From CAZKHG01 sp964552655 (GTDB taxonomy: Bacteria; Bacteroidota; Bacteroidia; Bacteroidales; Tenuifilaceae), in the NCBI GenBank assembly GCA_964552655.1, contig CAZKHG010000012.1, forward strand, positions 17,980 to 81,979: 64,000 nt of DNA, read 5' to 3'. Every line of letters begins with the position of its first letter. Position 1 is the stretch's first letter. The translations under genes and the position numbers were made by a program. The notes under the pieces were generated by a model. That model did not search any database, was not told the origin of the DNA, and saw only the letters and a list, made by a program, of their open reading frames with translations. Positions 17,298 through 26,422 of this stretch are shown in pieces.

Positions 17298-17951
17298 ATG
17301 AGAAACGCTGCTGTTTTTGGGGCTACCGGACTGGTTGGGAGCAATCTGGTTGAATTGCTTAGCCAAAACGAGAACTATGACAAAATATTTGCCTTTGCCC
17401 GAAAAAAATCAGGATTACCGCTAAACAAGGTTGAACATATCGATTTTTCTGCTGATTCTTTTTCAATTCCTATGGGAGTAAATGATGTTTTTATTTGCCT
17501 TGGTACCACAATGAAAAAAGCAGGATCGAAAGAAGCATTTGCAAAAGTGGATGATGATCTGGTACTTCATATTGCCATTAAAGCAAGGCAGGCGGGTGTA
17601 AATAAGGTAATTGTGGTTAGCTCCATAGGTGCAAATCCCAACTCATCAAATTTCTATTTAAGAGTAAAGGGGGAAATGGAGGAGAAACTTAAGAAAATCG
17701 ATTTTGATTATGTTGGAATTGTTAGACCCTCAATGCTTTTAGGTAATAGGAAAGAGTTTAGGTTTGGCGAAAAAGTGGGTATCCTTGTATTTTCCTTGTT
17801 TAAATTTATCTTTGTCGGCCCGTTAAGGAAATATCGTGGTATTTATGCATCAGATGTTGCCAAAAGTATGATATTTCTTGCACTTAACGGGAGTGGAAAA
17901 GTCACAATTGAATCCAATATTCTGAAATCAATTGCAGATGAATACAAATAA
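17298..17951 (+). CDS. NAD(P)-binding Rossmann-fold oxidoreductase (HTATIP2-like)
   Basis: A 217-residue atypical short-chain dehydrogenase. The dinucleotide-binding motif FGATGLVGSNLVELL is at residues 8-22, with FICLGTTMKKAG near 67 and VVSSIGANPNSSNFYLRVKGEMEE near 110-130, where Tyr and Lys of the active site lie (YLRVK). Such proteins are often called NAD(P)H-binding or HTATIP2/Fmp52-like oxidoreductases; the substrate is unknown. It begins 31 bases after sucB and its stop overlaps the start of the nitroreductase gene, so the three may form one transcript. Confidence 0.85.
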   Translation: MRNAAVFGATGLVGSNLVELLSQNENYDKIFAFARKKSGLPLNKVEHIDFSADSFSIPMGVNDVFICLGTTMKKAGSKEAFAKVDDDLVLHIAIKARQAGVNKVIVVSSIGANPNSSNFYLRVKGEMEEKLKKIDFDYVGIVRPSMLLGNRKEFRFGEKVGILVFSLFKFIFVGPLRKYRGIYASDVAKSMIFLALNGSGKVTIESNILKSIADEYK

Positions 17952-18501
17952 CCTAAGTGAGGTATTTCAATATCTTGTTAAAAACCGACAGAGTGACCGG
18001 GGGTATAAAAATTTACCGGTAGAGAAGGATAAAATTGATAGGATTCTGGAAGCAGGCCGTCTCGCTCCATCTGCCTGTAATGCCCAGCCATGGCGGTTTA
18101 TTGTGGTTGATGATCCGGAACTAAAAAACAAGGTTGCCGATGCAACCTCAAACAGAGTTTTAGGGTTGAATCATTTTACAAAGCAGGCACCAGTCCATAT
18201 AGTTATAGTCCTTGAAAACGCAAATTTCAACTCAAACTTTGGCAGCTTTGTAAAAGGGAAAAACCTTCCGCTGATTGATATTGGCATAGCAGCTGAAAAT
18301 ATTTGTTTGGCCGCTAAGGCAGAGGGACTTGGAAGTTGTATTCTTGGGTGGTTGAATGAACCTATGGTTAAAAAACTTTTAAATATCCCTAAAAATAAAC
18401 GTGTACCTTTGATTATTACCCTGGGTTACCCCGAAAAGGAGGAGATTCGCGAGAAGAAGCGTAAAGGGCTGGATGAAGTTGTTGGCTATAATAAATATTA
18501 G
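17938..18501 (+). CDS. Nitroreductase-family flavoprotein
   Basis: A TTG at 17932 is possible, but the ATG at 17938 (MNTNNLSEVFQYL) is the better start and overlaps the stop of the upstream oxidoreductase. The 187-residue protein has nitroreductase features: the FMN phosphate-binding VKNRQSDRGYKN start, LAPSACNAQPWRFIVV near residue 45, IDIGIAAENICLAAKAEGLGSCILGW near 110-135, and LIITLGYPEKEE near the end. These enzymes use FMN and NAD(P)H to reduce nitro compounds, quinones or enones. The natural substrate is not visible. Confidence 0.88.
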   Translation: MNTNNLSEVFQYLVKNRQSDRGYKNLPVEKDKIDRILEAGRLAPSACNAQPWRFIVVDDPELKNKVADATSNRVLGLNHFTKQAPVHIVIVLENANFNSNFGSFVKGKNLPLIDIGIAAENICLAAKAEGLGSCILGWLNEPMVKKLLNIPKNKRVPLIITLGYPEKEEIREKKRKGLDEVVGYNKY

Positions 18502-18504
18502 CAG

Positions 18505-19515
18505 TTAAAGCTTGTTTTCTTTCCGTTCCAGCCTTTTTATTAACCAGTAGTTAAGCATTCCAATGATTACCATACCAAGCAGGAACAAAGGGTATGATAT
18601 TTTCCAGTTATTGGTGCCGGTCATCATTGACCATTCCGACATTCCACCTATCCCTGCCAGTAAAGTTAATGGCATAAAAATGGTTGAGATCATGGTTAAC
18701 CTTCTTACAGAGAAATTGGTCTGGTTGGCGCTTTTAGTCATAATATTGTTTATCATGGACATGTGCAGTTCCATCAGGCTGGTAACAATATCACGGTAGG
18801 TTTCAGTGAGTTCAAAGTACTTGGACAGGTGATCGCTGATATCTCGAAAATGGTAAATGGCTTTATCGGAGATGTAGGGACAATCCTTTCGGCATATTTT
18901 TATCAGGATTTCCCGTTCGTGAAACAAGCTTTTACGAAGCGAAAGGAGTTGACGACGAAGCTGAATGAGCAAGGAGGTATCGAAATTTGAAGGATCGTTA
19001 ATTAACAAATCCTCCGAGCTGTCGAGGTTATCCTCAAGGATATCAATGGCGTGAAATTTCTTATCTGTTATAAAATCCATAATGGTGTGCAACAGAAAAG
19101 CCGGTCCTTGTTTGATATGATCAATTTCCCGTTCAACAATGCTGAAAATCCCCTCCAAAGGTTTTCTACCCCCGGAATTATAACCGCTCATGGTTATCAG
19201 ATGGTTTTTACCAATGATAAAATCCACTTCATCAATTATCAGGGAATTGGAGTCGAAAGCTAAAGCGTTAAGAATGATAAATGTGTAGTTGGGAAACTCC
19301 TCTAACTTTGGAACCAGGTTATCATCGGTGCAATCCTCAATGGTTAACGGGTGTAAATTAAAGGGTTGATGGAGCAACTCAAGTTCCTCCCTTGTTGGCT
19401 GGTAATAATCAACCCAAAGGTATTCCCCGTTATTTTTGTCATCGAACTCATCTATTGATCCGATTTTATTTATTTCCCCATTATAGGAAATGGAGTAGAT
19501 ACGTTTTTCCGACAT
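18505..19515 (-). CDS. corA: CorA-family metal ion transporter with a GMS in place of GMN
   Basis: The frame extends to 19545, but the ATG at 19515 (MSEKRIYSIS) is a more natural start. The 336-residue protein has the long cytoplasmic alpha/beta funnel and two C-terminal membrane helices (about 275-295 and 306-326) of CorA channels. In CorA the first of these helices is followed by the GMN ion-selectivity motif; here the same place reads GIGGMSEWSMMTG, so Asn is replaced by Ser and the loop is different. The protein may therefore move another divalent ion, or belong to a distinct CorA subgroup. It is convergent with the nitroreductase gene, three bases apart. Confidence 0.85.
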   Translation of the reverse strand: MSEKRIYSISYNGEINKIGSIDEFDDKNNGEYLWVDYYQPTREELELLHQPFNLHPLTIEDCTDDNLVPKLEEFPNYTFIILNALAFDSNSLIIDEVDFIIGKNHLITMSGYNSGGRKPLEGIFSIVEREIDHIKQGPAFLLHTIMDFITDKKFHAIDILEDNLDSSEDLLINDPSNFDTSLLIQLRRQLLSLRKSLFHEREILIKICRKDCPYISDKAIYHFRDISDHLSKYFELTETYRDIVTSLMELHMSMINNIMTKSANQTNFSVRRLTMISTIFMPLTLLAGIGGMSEWSMMTGTNNWKISYPLFLLGMVIIGMLNYWLIKRLERKENKL

Positions 19516-19741
19516 AAGTGCTGTATTTAATCCACCAATATACAAAAGTTCAGCTGAATATAAGAGGTTTGAATCAATGATCTAAAATAGCCGAAAGTTC
19601 TATCCTAGAATCAAAGAAATTTGGAAATATATCTGTTTCTTCCCTTGAAAACTATTGATTAAAATATCCTCAAATGATATCTATCAATATAGGAAATGTA
19701 ACTTAGCTGGCAGAATAAAGAAAAGTGATGGGTAACAGGTA

Positions 19742-20947
19742 TTAAATGGTTAACCCGGCTCTTCTTATAATCTCGATACACATCCGGCCGTTGTGGTATG
19801 GACACTTCCAGAATCCAGCCTTATCGTCATGATAGTTTATTGATCCATCGCTCCGGATACTCCAGTACCATTCCCCGTTTAGGTGGTCAATCAGGTTTTC
19901 TCTAATAAAGCTATAAGCTTTAACAGCTAATTCGAGGAATTTCGTATCACCAGAAAGCTCGTAAGCATTGAAAAATCCAACCACGGCTTCAGCCTGGGGC
20001 CACCAATGCTTATCGTAATCGGTGTGACCAGTTGTATTATTTTTCTCATATATGATGCTTCCATCTGGTTGATGTCCTTCCAGAACAGCCTCTGCCATCC
20101 TCAGGCATTTCTTTTTTACATCATTCATAAGCAGCTCATCGCCCAGTTCAGCCGCTGCCTCATAAAGTAACCAAGAGCACTCGATATCATGCCCATAGGA
20201 TACTATTGATGATTTGCAAACCCAGTTCTCATCAAAAAAAAGGTTCAGGTGTGATGTTCTGTGGTCAATAATTCTATCTAAAAAGATGTAAATTAAATTT
20301 CTCAACCTTTCAGCCAGCTTCTCATCATGCCACAATCTGTAAAGGTTGGTGTATGCCTCTAGGATGTGCAAATGAGTGTTCATTGTTTTTTTTTCGTTGG
20401 CATCCTTATCGCTTAACCTCAAATCGTCAAGCAGTTGCCAATCCCTGCTATAAGCTTCAAAATAGCCATTTCTCGCTTTATCAAAGCTATTTTCTTCCAT
20501 CAGGTTAAATAGGGCAATTGCCTCTTCCTGGCATTTTTCATCTCCTGTGGCCAGGGAGTACTCCGATAAAGCATATATAAAAAACGCCTGTGAGTATATC
20601 TGTTTTTTTGAATCGAGGGGTTTCCCTTTGTGATCCAGGCTCCAGTATGTTCCACCAAACTGGTTATCAAAAAAGTTTTTTAGGATATAATCTTTTGCCC
20701 ATGATGCAATTTCAACATAAACGGGATTCTTTAGCAACCTGAAAGAAGCAGCAAAAGTCCATAGTATTCGGGCATTTAGAATCCCTCCTTTGGGGGCATT
20801 GGGAATAAGGCGATTATTGCCATCCATTCGACCATAAAAACCACCAAATTTATCATCTTTCATCTTTTCCATCCAGAAGGGCAATATCCCATTTATCAGC
20901 TCCGAATGGAGTTCATTTGCCAGATTTTTCGCAATTACTTCACTCAT
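19742..20947 (-). CDS. Cellobiose/mannobiose 2-epimerase (AGE family)
   Basis: A 401-residue N-acylglucosamine 2-epimerase superfamily protein with an (alpha/alpha)6 barrel. The signs are GGFYGRMD near residue 34, RILWTFAASFRLL, FGGTYWSLDHKGKP, NTHLHILEAYTNLYR, SYGHDIECSWLLYEAA and KHWWPQAEAVVGFFNAY, which carry the His residues used for proton transfer at C2. It is the last gene of a string GH5-GH26-GH130-transporter-epimerase. In the known Bacteroides fragilis mannan cluster, the same order is found and the epimerase turns beta-1,4-mannobiose into mannosylglucose for the GH130 phosphorylase. That role is therefore very likely here. Confidence 0.9.
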   Translation of the reverse strand: MSEVIAKNLANELHSELINGILPFWMEKMKDDKFGGFYGRMDGNNRLIPNAPKGGILNARILWTFAASFRLLKNPVYVEIASWAKDYILKNFFDNQFGGTYWSLDHKGKPLDSKKQIYSQAFFIYALSEYSLATGDEKCQEEAIALFNLMEENSFDKARNGYFEAYSRDWQLLDDLRLSDKDANEKKTMNTHLHILEAYTNLYRLWHDEKLAERLRNLIYIFLDRIIDHRTSHLNLFFDENWVCKSSIVSYGHDIECSWLLYEAAAELGDELLMNDVKKKCLRMAEAVLEGHQPDGSIIYEKNNTTGHTDYDKHWWPQAEAVVGFFNAYELSGDTKFLELAVKAYSFIRENLIDHLNGEWYWSIRSDGSINYHDDKAGFWKCPYHNGRMCIEIIRRAGLTI

Positions 20948-20959
20948 CTGTACTTCCTG

Positions 20960-22357
20960 CTATTCCTGTTGGGCCAGTTGGCGTTTATTATTCAGCTCTT
21001 TGCTTATCTGTTCAATTTTAGATTCATTCAAGGGGTAAAGGGATATAAAAACAACTGAAAGAATTGTCCCAATGGCGGGGAAAATACTTATCATAAGTCG
21101 AATTCCGTTTTGTACATCTGATGTTTGAATTACATTGGCCTTAAACCCATAGTAACCGAGCAACCATCCGGTTAGTGCACCACCCAGTGTCCATCCAAAT
21201 TTTTGCGACATGGATGATGAGGAAAAGATAAGGCCTGTTGCCCGGCGACCTGTTTTCCACTCTGAGTAATCGGCAATATCTGCATACATTGACCACAGCA
21301 ATGGGAATATGCTACCCGCGCAAATGCTTGTAAGGCATTGAAGTGTCAGAATAAGGGCGATATTATTGCTATGCAGGAAAAAGAACGATATGCTAAATAC
21401 TGTTGCAAGAATCATTGCTCCCAGATAGGTTGATTTTTTCCCAAATCTGTTAGACAAAGGGGTTACAAAAATGATCCCAACAATGTTGAATACTTGTCCT
21501 AGCACTAAATACAAAGTGGTAAGTGTAAGTGAAGTGCTAATGAACGGGAGTTTTATGTTGGAAAATTCCTGTACATAATACTTGAAATAGTAAACAGCAA
21601 CCCCGTCGCGAATGGAGTTGAAAATAAGGGCTGCTATGCCGGAGCCCATTAGAATCCACCAGGGATTATTCCGTAGTAGGTCTTTTACATCATCTTTCAG
21701 TGAATCATTTTTGGTGCTGATAGGTTTTATACGCTCTCTGGTAAGCAGAAAACATCCAAGGAAAAATATCACACAAAGTATAGCAATTACCATAACGCCA
21801 AGAGTCCAGCCTGTTTGAACATTTCCGGTTGCAGTGGAGAAGAATTTAACCAGCGGTTCAATTAGTATCAGGGCAATAAAGCTTCCAATAAATGCAAACA
21901 CCATCCTGAACGACGATAGGATATTCCGATCTTTAACATCACCTGACATTACCCCAAGCAATGATGCATACGGTACATTGATAAGCGAGTAAACCATCAT
22001 CATCAATGAATAGGTGAGGTAGGCGTAAACGAGCTTCCAGGTGGTATTGAATTCAGGGGTTATAAACATGAGCGTGCCAATAATGCCAAAGGGCAACGCG
22101 AACCATAACAGGTATGGCCGGAATTTACCCCATCTGGAACGGGTTCTGTCGCTTAGAACACCAACCACCGGATCAAACAGGGTGTCCCATATACGGGTTA
22201 TCAGGAACATAGTGCCTACGGCTGCTGCAGGTAACCCAAAAATATCGGTATAAAAGAACAACAGGTACATTCCGAATATTTTCCAGAACATTGATGAAGC
22301 CAAATCGCCAAAACCGTAACCTACCTTTTCTTTTAGATCAAGTTTGTAAGTGGTCAT
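20960..22357 (-). CDS. GPH-family (MFS) glycoside transporter, probably for mannobiose
   Basis: A 465-residue membrane protein with about 12 helices. The glycoside-pentoside-hexuronide signature is clear: KVGYGFGDLASSMFW at the N-terminus, WDTLFDPVVGVLSDRTRSRWGKFRPYL in the first cytoplasmic loop (written here in part), and DIADYSEWKTGRRATG in the second half. GPH carriers take up oligosaccharides with sodium or protons across the inner membrane. It lies 12 bases upstream of the epimerase gene and downstream of the GH130 gene, so mannobiose or short manno-oligosaccharides are the likely cargo. Confidence 0.9.
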   Translation of the reverse strand: MTTYKLDLKEKVGYGFGDLASSMFWKIFGMYLLFFYTDIFGLPAAAVGTMFLITRIWDTLFDPVVGVLSDRTRSRWGKFRPYLLWFALPFGIIGTLMFITPEFNTTWKLVYAYLTYSLMMMVYSLINVPYASLLGVMSGDVKDRNILSSFRMVFAFIGSFIALILIEPLVKFFSTATGNVQTGWTLGVMVIAILCVIFFLGCFLLTRERIKPISTKNDSLKDDVKDLLRNNPWWILMGSGIAALIFNSIRDGVAVYYFKYYVQEFSNIKLPFISTSLTLTTLYLVLGQVFNIVGIIFVTPLSNRFGKKSTYLGAMILATVFSISFFFLHSNNIALILTLQCLTSICAGSIFPLLWSMYADIADYSEWKTGRRATGLIFSSSSMSQKFGWTLGGALTGWLLGYYGFKANVIQTSDVQNGIRLMISIFPAIGTILSVVFISLYPLNESKIEQISKELNNKRQLAQQE

Positions 22358-22441
22358 ATCTTCATTTTTAAGAAAAATAATTTTAATGTAAGTTTGATTA
22401 AATTTTTGGAAAGATAGGGTAATATTTGCTGTGTTGAGTGA

Positions 22442-23623
22442 CTACTTTCCTTTCATGAAGGATTTATTGTAATTAATCATTTTCTGCAGAGTTCTGAGTG
22501 ATGTAGCCGACCGAAATCCGTCGGGAGGTGTATTGATGCAATAATCTACAAGTTTTTCTAAGCTCGAAACAGCAACATGTAAACGGGTATCGGACGATGC
22601 ATAGTAGATGTAAACGGTTCCATCATCATCGGCAATCCAACCGTTTGAGAAGATAACATTGGATACGTCACCTGTACGCTCCATCCCCTTTGGCGCTATG
22701 AAGTATCCGCCCGGTTCGGCAATTATTTTTGTAGGGTCATCAAGTGCAGTCATGTACATATAAAGCACATAGCGCAATCCGGCTGCACAGCCTCTAACAC
22801 CATGGGCAAGATGAAGCCAACCCTTCGGCGTTTTTAAAGGAGCAGGTCCCTCACCGTTTTTAAGTTCCTTGATGGTGTGATAATAGCGATGGTCAATGAT
22901 AATCTCATTTTTCGCCTCAGCATTGGTAATATCATCAATTAAAGCCCAACCTATTCCTCCACCTGTCCCAGCATCAATAAATCCGTCCTGTGGCCTGGTA
23001 TATAAGGCGTATTTTCCGTTTACAAATTCCGGGTGTAAAACCACGTTGCGTTGCTGGCTCTTTGATTTAAGATCAGGCAATCGTTCCCAATTTAAAAGAT
23101 CGTGGGTTCTTACAATTCCGGTTGAAGCTATTGCTGAACTCAAGTCCCATTTTGGTGCTTTCGGGTCTTTCCGTTCAGTGCAAAAGAACCCATAAATCCA
23201 GCCATCTTCATGCCTGATCAGCCTCATATCATAAACATTTGTATCAGGATCGGATGTTTCGGGCAGATTTACCGGGTATTCATGAAAGCGAAAATTATCA
23301 ACCCCATTATCACTTTCAGCAATTGCAAAGAATGATTTCCTGTCCGATCCCTCCACTCTGGCTATCAGGATATACTTATCGCCAAACTTGATGGCTCCGG
23401 CGTTAAAAACGGCATTTATTCCTATTCTTTCCAGCAGCAAAGGATTTGTATCTGGGTTAAGGTCGTACCGCCAGAAATATGGCGTATGATCGGCTGTGAG
23501 TATCGGGTACTCATAGCGGCTATATATCCCGTTAAAATCTTTCATTTTAATATTTTTCCGGGCGATCAACTGCTCATATTCTTCTGTTATTTTCTGAAGA
23601 CGATTTGTAAATATTGAGTTCAT
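22442..23623 (-). CDS. GH130 mannosylglucose phosphorylase
   Basis: A 393-residue, cytoplasmic five-bladed beta-propeller of family GH130. Typical segments are NAVFNAGAIKFGDKYILIARVEG, DPDTNVYDMRLIRHEDGWIYG (with the catalytic Asp), RNVVLHPEFVNGKYALYTRPQDG, GEGPAPLKTPKGWLHLAHGV and DDDGTVYIYYASSDTRLHVA. The length and the YDMR and NEGP-like segments fit subfamily 1, whose members split 4-O-beta-mannosyl-glucose with phosphate into mannose 1-phosphate and glucose. The neighbouring epimerase supplies exactly that substrate. There is no signal peptide. It is placed between the GH26 mannanase and the sugar transporter genes. Confidence 0.92.
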   Translation of the reverse strand: MNSIFTNRLQKITEEYEQLIARKNIKMKDFNGIYSRYEYPILTADHTPYFWRYDLNPDTNPLLLERIGINAVFNAGAIKFGDKYILIARVEGSDRKSFFAIAESDNGVDNFRFHEYPVNLPETSDPDTNVYDMRLIRHEDGWIYGFFCTERKDPKAPKWDLSSAIASTGIVRTHDLLNWERLPDLKSKSQQRNVVLHPEFVNGKYALYTRPQDGFIDAGTGGGIGWALIDDITNAEAKNEIIIDHRYYHTIKELKNGEGPAPLKTPKGWLHLAHGVRGCAAGLRYVLYMYMTALDDPTKIIAEPGGYFIAPKGMERTGDVSNVIFSNGWIADDDGTVYIYYASSDTRLHVAVSSLEKLVDYCINTPPDGFRSATSLRTLQKMINYNKSFMKGK

Positions 23624-23661
23624 TTATGATTACAATTGAGTTATAATAATTTATGATATAT

Positions 23662-24774
23662 TTATATCCCAAGATCTTTCAGGAATAGAGTCTGGGGCAG
23701 AATATAGAAGTTCTTGAAATCGGTTTCACTTTGTTGACCTGGGTATGGAACATAGTAATGATTGGGTCGGTTAATAGCATTTCTCCAAAACAAAGCATAG
23801 GAAACCGGGTGATCTTTAAGAGCAGGGAATAATACCTCTGTCCACCAGGTAGGGTAGGGTATTTGCTCATAACCAATTTCAGTTATTGCTGGAATTTTAT
23901 TTTTGGATAAAGCAACCTCCATAAGAATTTTAAGCCGTTCAGTAAGTTCGTTTGCAAAGTCCGGGTTGGACTGCTCAACCCCCTGATAAATATCAAAACC
24001 AATAATATCAACAAATTCATTGCCCGGGTAACGGGCCAAAAATTCAGAGCTGTCAGAAATAGAACCATCGGTTGAATATGCAAAAATCAGGTTATGAACG
24101 TTTTTTGTGATTGTTAAGTAGTTAAAGGTGTATTGCCAAAGTTTCATGAATTCTTCGGCAGAACAATGATCTTTACCCCACCAGAACCAGCTGCCGGTTT
24201 GCTCATGAAATGGCCTGAAAATAACCGGGATAGGTTCACCTTCAACATTTTTTATCGATGAAAGAAAGTTTGATACCTTGTCTAACCATTGATTGAATTC
24301 ATCATGTTTTATTCCACCGGGCAGGATGCTTTTTACAACCCCCGGTGTTTTTATGTCCCAGGCGTTTCCCCCGGTTAGCGGGTTATTGCAGTGCCAGCTG
24401 AAGGTATTTATTCCCCCTTTTGAATCTACCTCAACGGCAAATTTTGCCATTTCACTAAAGGGAACAGAATCTAGATTATAGGCATTACCAAGTTCAAGAT
24501 GACCTAAATCCCAGCCAAATACAGCCGGGTAATCGGAACAAATATCATATATATCCGATTTGCCGTTTGGAGCCTTCCATTTAACCCCATAAGCCAAATC
24601 ATCCTGATGACCAATCATAATGCCCTTATTCACAAGTGTTTTTAATCTTGAATAAAAATTTACAGTAGCGGTAGATGCCTTAGGGTCAACAGGTTGATGA
24701 CCAGATTTCCCATTCTGGTTACAGGCAATTAAAATAATGGACATGATGATTATTAGCCTTTTTAGCAGTTTCAT
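23662..24774 (-). CDS. GH26 beta-mannanase, lipoprotein
   Basis: A 370-residue glycoside hydrolase with a lipoprotein signal peptide (IIIMSIILIACNQNG, Cys18). GH26 features are GIMIGHQDDLAYG, DYPAVFGWDLGHLELGN, FSWHCNNPLTGG, then the acid/base Glu in VIFRPFHEQTGSWFWWG (about residue 190) and the nucleophile Glu in IPAITEIGYEQ (about 295). These are the classical positions for endo-beta-1,4-mannanases of this family. It would cut mannan to mannobiose at the cell surface or in the periplasm. It starts five bases after the GH5 mannanase stop. Confidence 0.92.
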   Translation of the reverse strand: MKLLKRLIIIMSIILIACNQNGKSGHQPVDPKASTATVNFYSRLKTLVNKGIMIGHQDDLAYGVKWKAPNGKSDIYDICSDYPAVFGWDLGHLELGNAYNLDSVPFSEMAKFAVEVDSKGGINTFSWHCNNPLTGGNAWDIKTPGVVKSILPGGIKHDEFNQWLDKVSNFLSSIKNVEGEPIPVIFRPFHEQTGSWFWWGKDHCSAEEFMKLWQYTFNYLTITKNVHNLIFAYSTDGSISDSSEFLARYPGNEFVDIIGFDIYQGVEQSNPDFANELTERLKILMEVALSKNKIPAITEIGYEQIPYPTWWTEVLFPALKDHPVSYALFWRNAINRPNHYYVPYPGQQSETDFKNFYILPQTLFLKDLGI

Positions 24775-24779
24775 ACCGA

Positions 24780-26075
24780 TTAGTTTTTAGTGCAATCGCG
24801 CAATTTCTGATTGTATTTTGCAACAATTATCATGGTTGAATCAGTGTTGAACACTGAATTCAGACCTTGTTCTTCGTTAGGCGGGTCTCCAAGGTAATCA
24901 TCACCCTTAACCCAGAACAAGTGGGAAGGCCTGCCTTCTCCGGCAAAACCCCAGAAGTTACAACCGGCAAGTACATCATTGGTTTTGCAATGCTCAACCA
25001 CCTGATCGAACGCATTGATATAGTACAAATCCCTGCAGGAGGATTTTTCATTTGGAGAATAACCATGAAAATCACGGGGAAGTCCAAATTCCTCCAGAAC
25101 AATTGGTTTACCAAGTTTACGTGCAACCAAAAAGTGATCGTTCATGTACTGGTTTGTGTTGGCTATGCTCTTATCAATTGATCCGGGGATGTCCTTTACA
25201 TTCAGCCAGTTCCAGTTTTTGGGCCAGATATGCATGGTAAGGTAATCTATGTTGGGTAGTGCATGGATTCGTTCAAACACTTCAAGAGAGTTTTCGCAAC
25301 CCCATTGCCCCTCAGTTCCGGTTGTAATCAGATGATTTTTATCAATACTGCGGATCAGCTCTGCTGTTTTTGCAATATAATTTTCCAGTGCCGGTATATT
25401 TTCTGTAGAGAACGCTCTTGGCTCGTTTCCAATTTCCCAGGTCATTATAGTAGGATCATCGGTGTATTTAATGCCTGAGTAACGATTTACCCGGTTTAGC
25501 ATAAACTTGATATGATCAAAGAATTGATTCTTGCAGCTTTCACAATTCAAAAATTTTCCGGAGAAGCTCATAAATTGGCTCCAGGTGTTGGGTTTGACCA
25601 TCGGGTATGGAATTGGCCCATACCCATTCCAATTGAGATATTGAGCAAAACCCCCGGACCAATCCCAGCTGTTATTCAGGAACAGGATCGCGTGTTGATC
25701 GCGTTTGGCCATTTCAGAAATCAGAAAGTCGAGGCCGTCAAGGAGTTCATCATTATACTTCCCAGGCGATACGAGCAAAGTAGGAGTAACCCTGAAAGGT
25801 TCATCATCTGGGCCCTCGGCCCCTGCCTGTATTCTGAGGTTGGTTATGCCATGCTCTTTCATAAAATCGAGCTCTCTTATTAAACGCTCGCGGTTACCGG
25901 ATGATCCGGATGATGCAATGATTGCACCATACCAGTAGTTCGTACCTACATAGTAGTAAGGTTTCCCATTTAAGATAAATTGTCCTTGATTAACCTGAAT
26001 GAATGTTGATTTTGACGATGAGTCACATCCAATTAACAATAAAAAAAAGTTTAAAAATAAAAAACCTCGTACCAT
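24780..26075 (-). CDS. GH5 (subfamily 7-like) beta-mannanase, lipoprotein
   Basis: A 431-residue lipoprotein (FFLLLIGCDSS). It resembles GH5_7 mannanases: FILNGKPYYYVGTNYWYG at the start of the barrel, FMKEHGITNLRIQ, NNSWDWSGGFAQYLNW, the acid/base Glu in MTWEIGNEPR, YLTMHIWPKNW and the nucleophile Glu in IVLEEFGLPRD. It is the first gene of the left-hand mannan unit, with an AraC regulator divergent from it. Together with GH26 it would give endo-cleavage of glucomannan or galactomannan chains. Confidence 0.9.
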   Translation of the reverse strand: MVRGFLFLNFFLLLIGCDSSSKSTFIQVNQGQFILNGKPYYYVGTNYWYGAIIASSGSSGNRERLIRELDFMKEHGITNLRIQAGAEGPDDEPFRVTPTLLVSPGKYNDELLDGLDFLISEMAKRDQHAILFLNNSWDWSGGFAQYLNWNGYGPIPYPMVKPNTWSQFMSFSGKFLNCESCKNQFFDHIKFMLNRVNRYSGIKYTDDPTIMTWEIGNEPRAFSTENIPALENYIAKTAELIRSIDKNHLITTGTEGQWGCENSLEVFERIHALPNIDYLTMHIWPKNWNWLNVKDIPGSIDKSIANTNQYMNDHFLVARKLGKPIVLEEFGLPRDFHGYSPNEKSSCRDLYYINAFDQVVEHCKTNDVLAGCNFWGFAGEGRPSHLFWVKGDDYLGDPPNEEQGLNSVFNTDSTMIIVAKYNQKLRDCTKN

Positions 26076-26422
26076 CAGTTAATTTGTTGATTAATAAGAT
26101 AAATATCCCTGTGTAAATATATTTTTTAGAGAAATCATTTTTATTATGTAAATATCATATCAAAATGACCCGAATAATTAATATTATTTTATCCTGTTAA
26201 AATACTTTTTAATGAATTATGAATTATTTTTTACAGAGTTAAAACCTTTATAAAGTTTATCAATAAAGGGTATTATAAATAGTTAGAAGTATTTGAAAAA
26301 AGTATTATTTTTATTGCAGATTTTTTGCTGATAATTATCAGATTCCTACTTTTCAAAGTAAAAAAGGTTAAAATGATTTATTGTTAGTTGAACAGAATCA
26401 AGTTGGTAAAAAAAACAAAGCC
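26076..26422. promoter_or_regulatory. Divergent AT-rich control region between mannan unit and AraC regulator
   Basis: These 347 bases contain no gene. They must carry the promoter of the mannanase/phosphorylase unit on the minus strand and of the AraC gene on the plus strand. A perfect 14-bp palindrome, CTGATAATTATCAG, lies at 26328-26341, about 80 bases before the regulator start; it could be an operator or chance in AT-rich DNA. Confidence 0.5.

Noticed and set aside
25512..25883. 123-codon plus-strand frame
   Set aside because: It is the antisense shadow of the GH5 mannanase gene, which has clear catalytic motifs.
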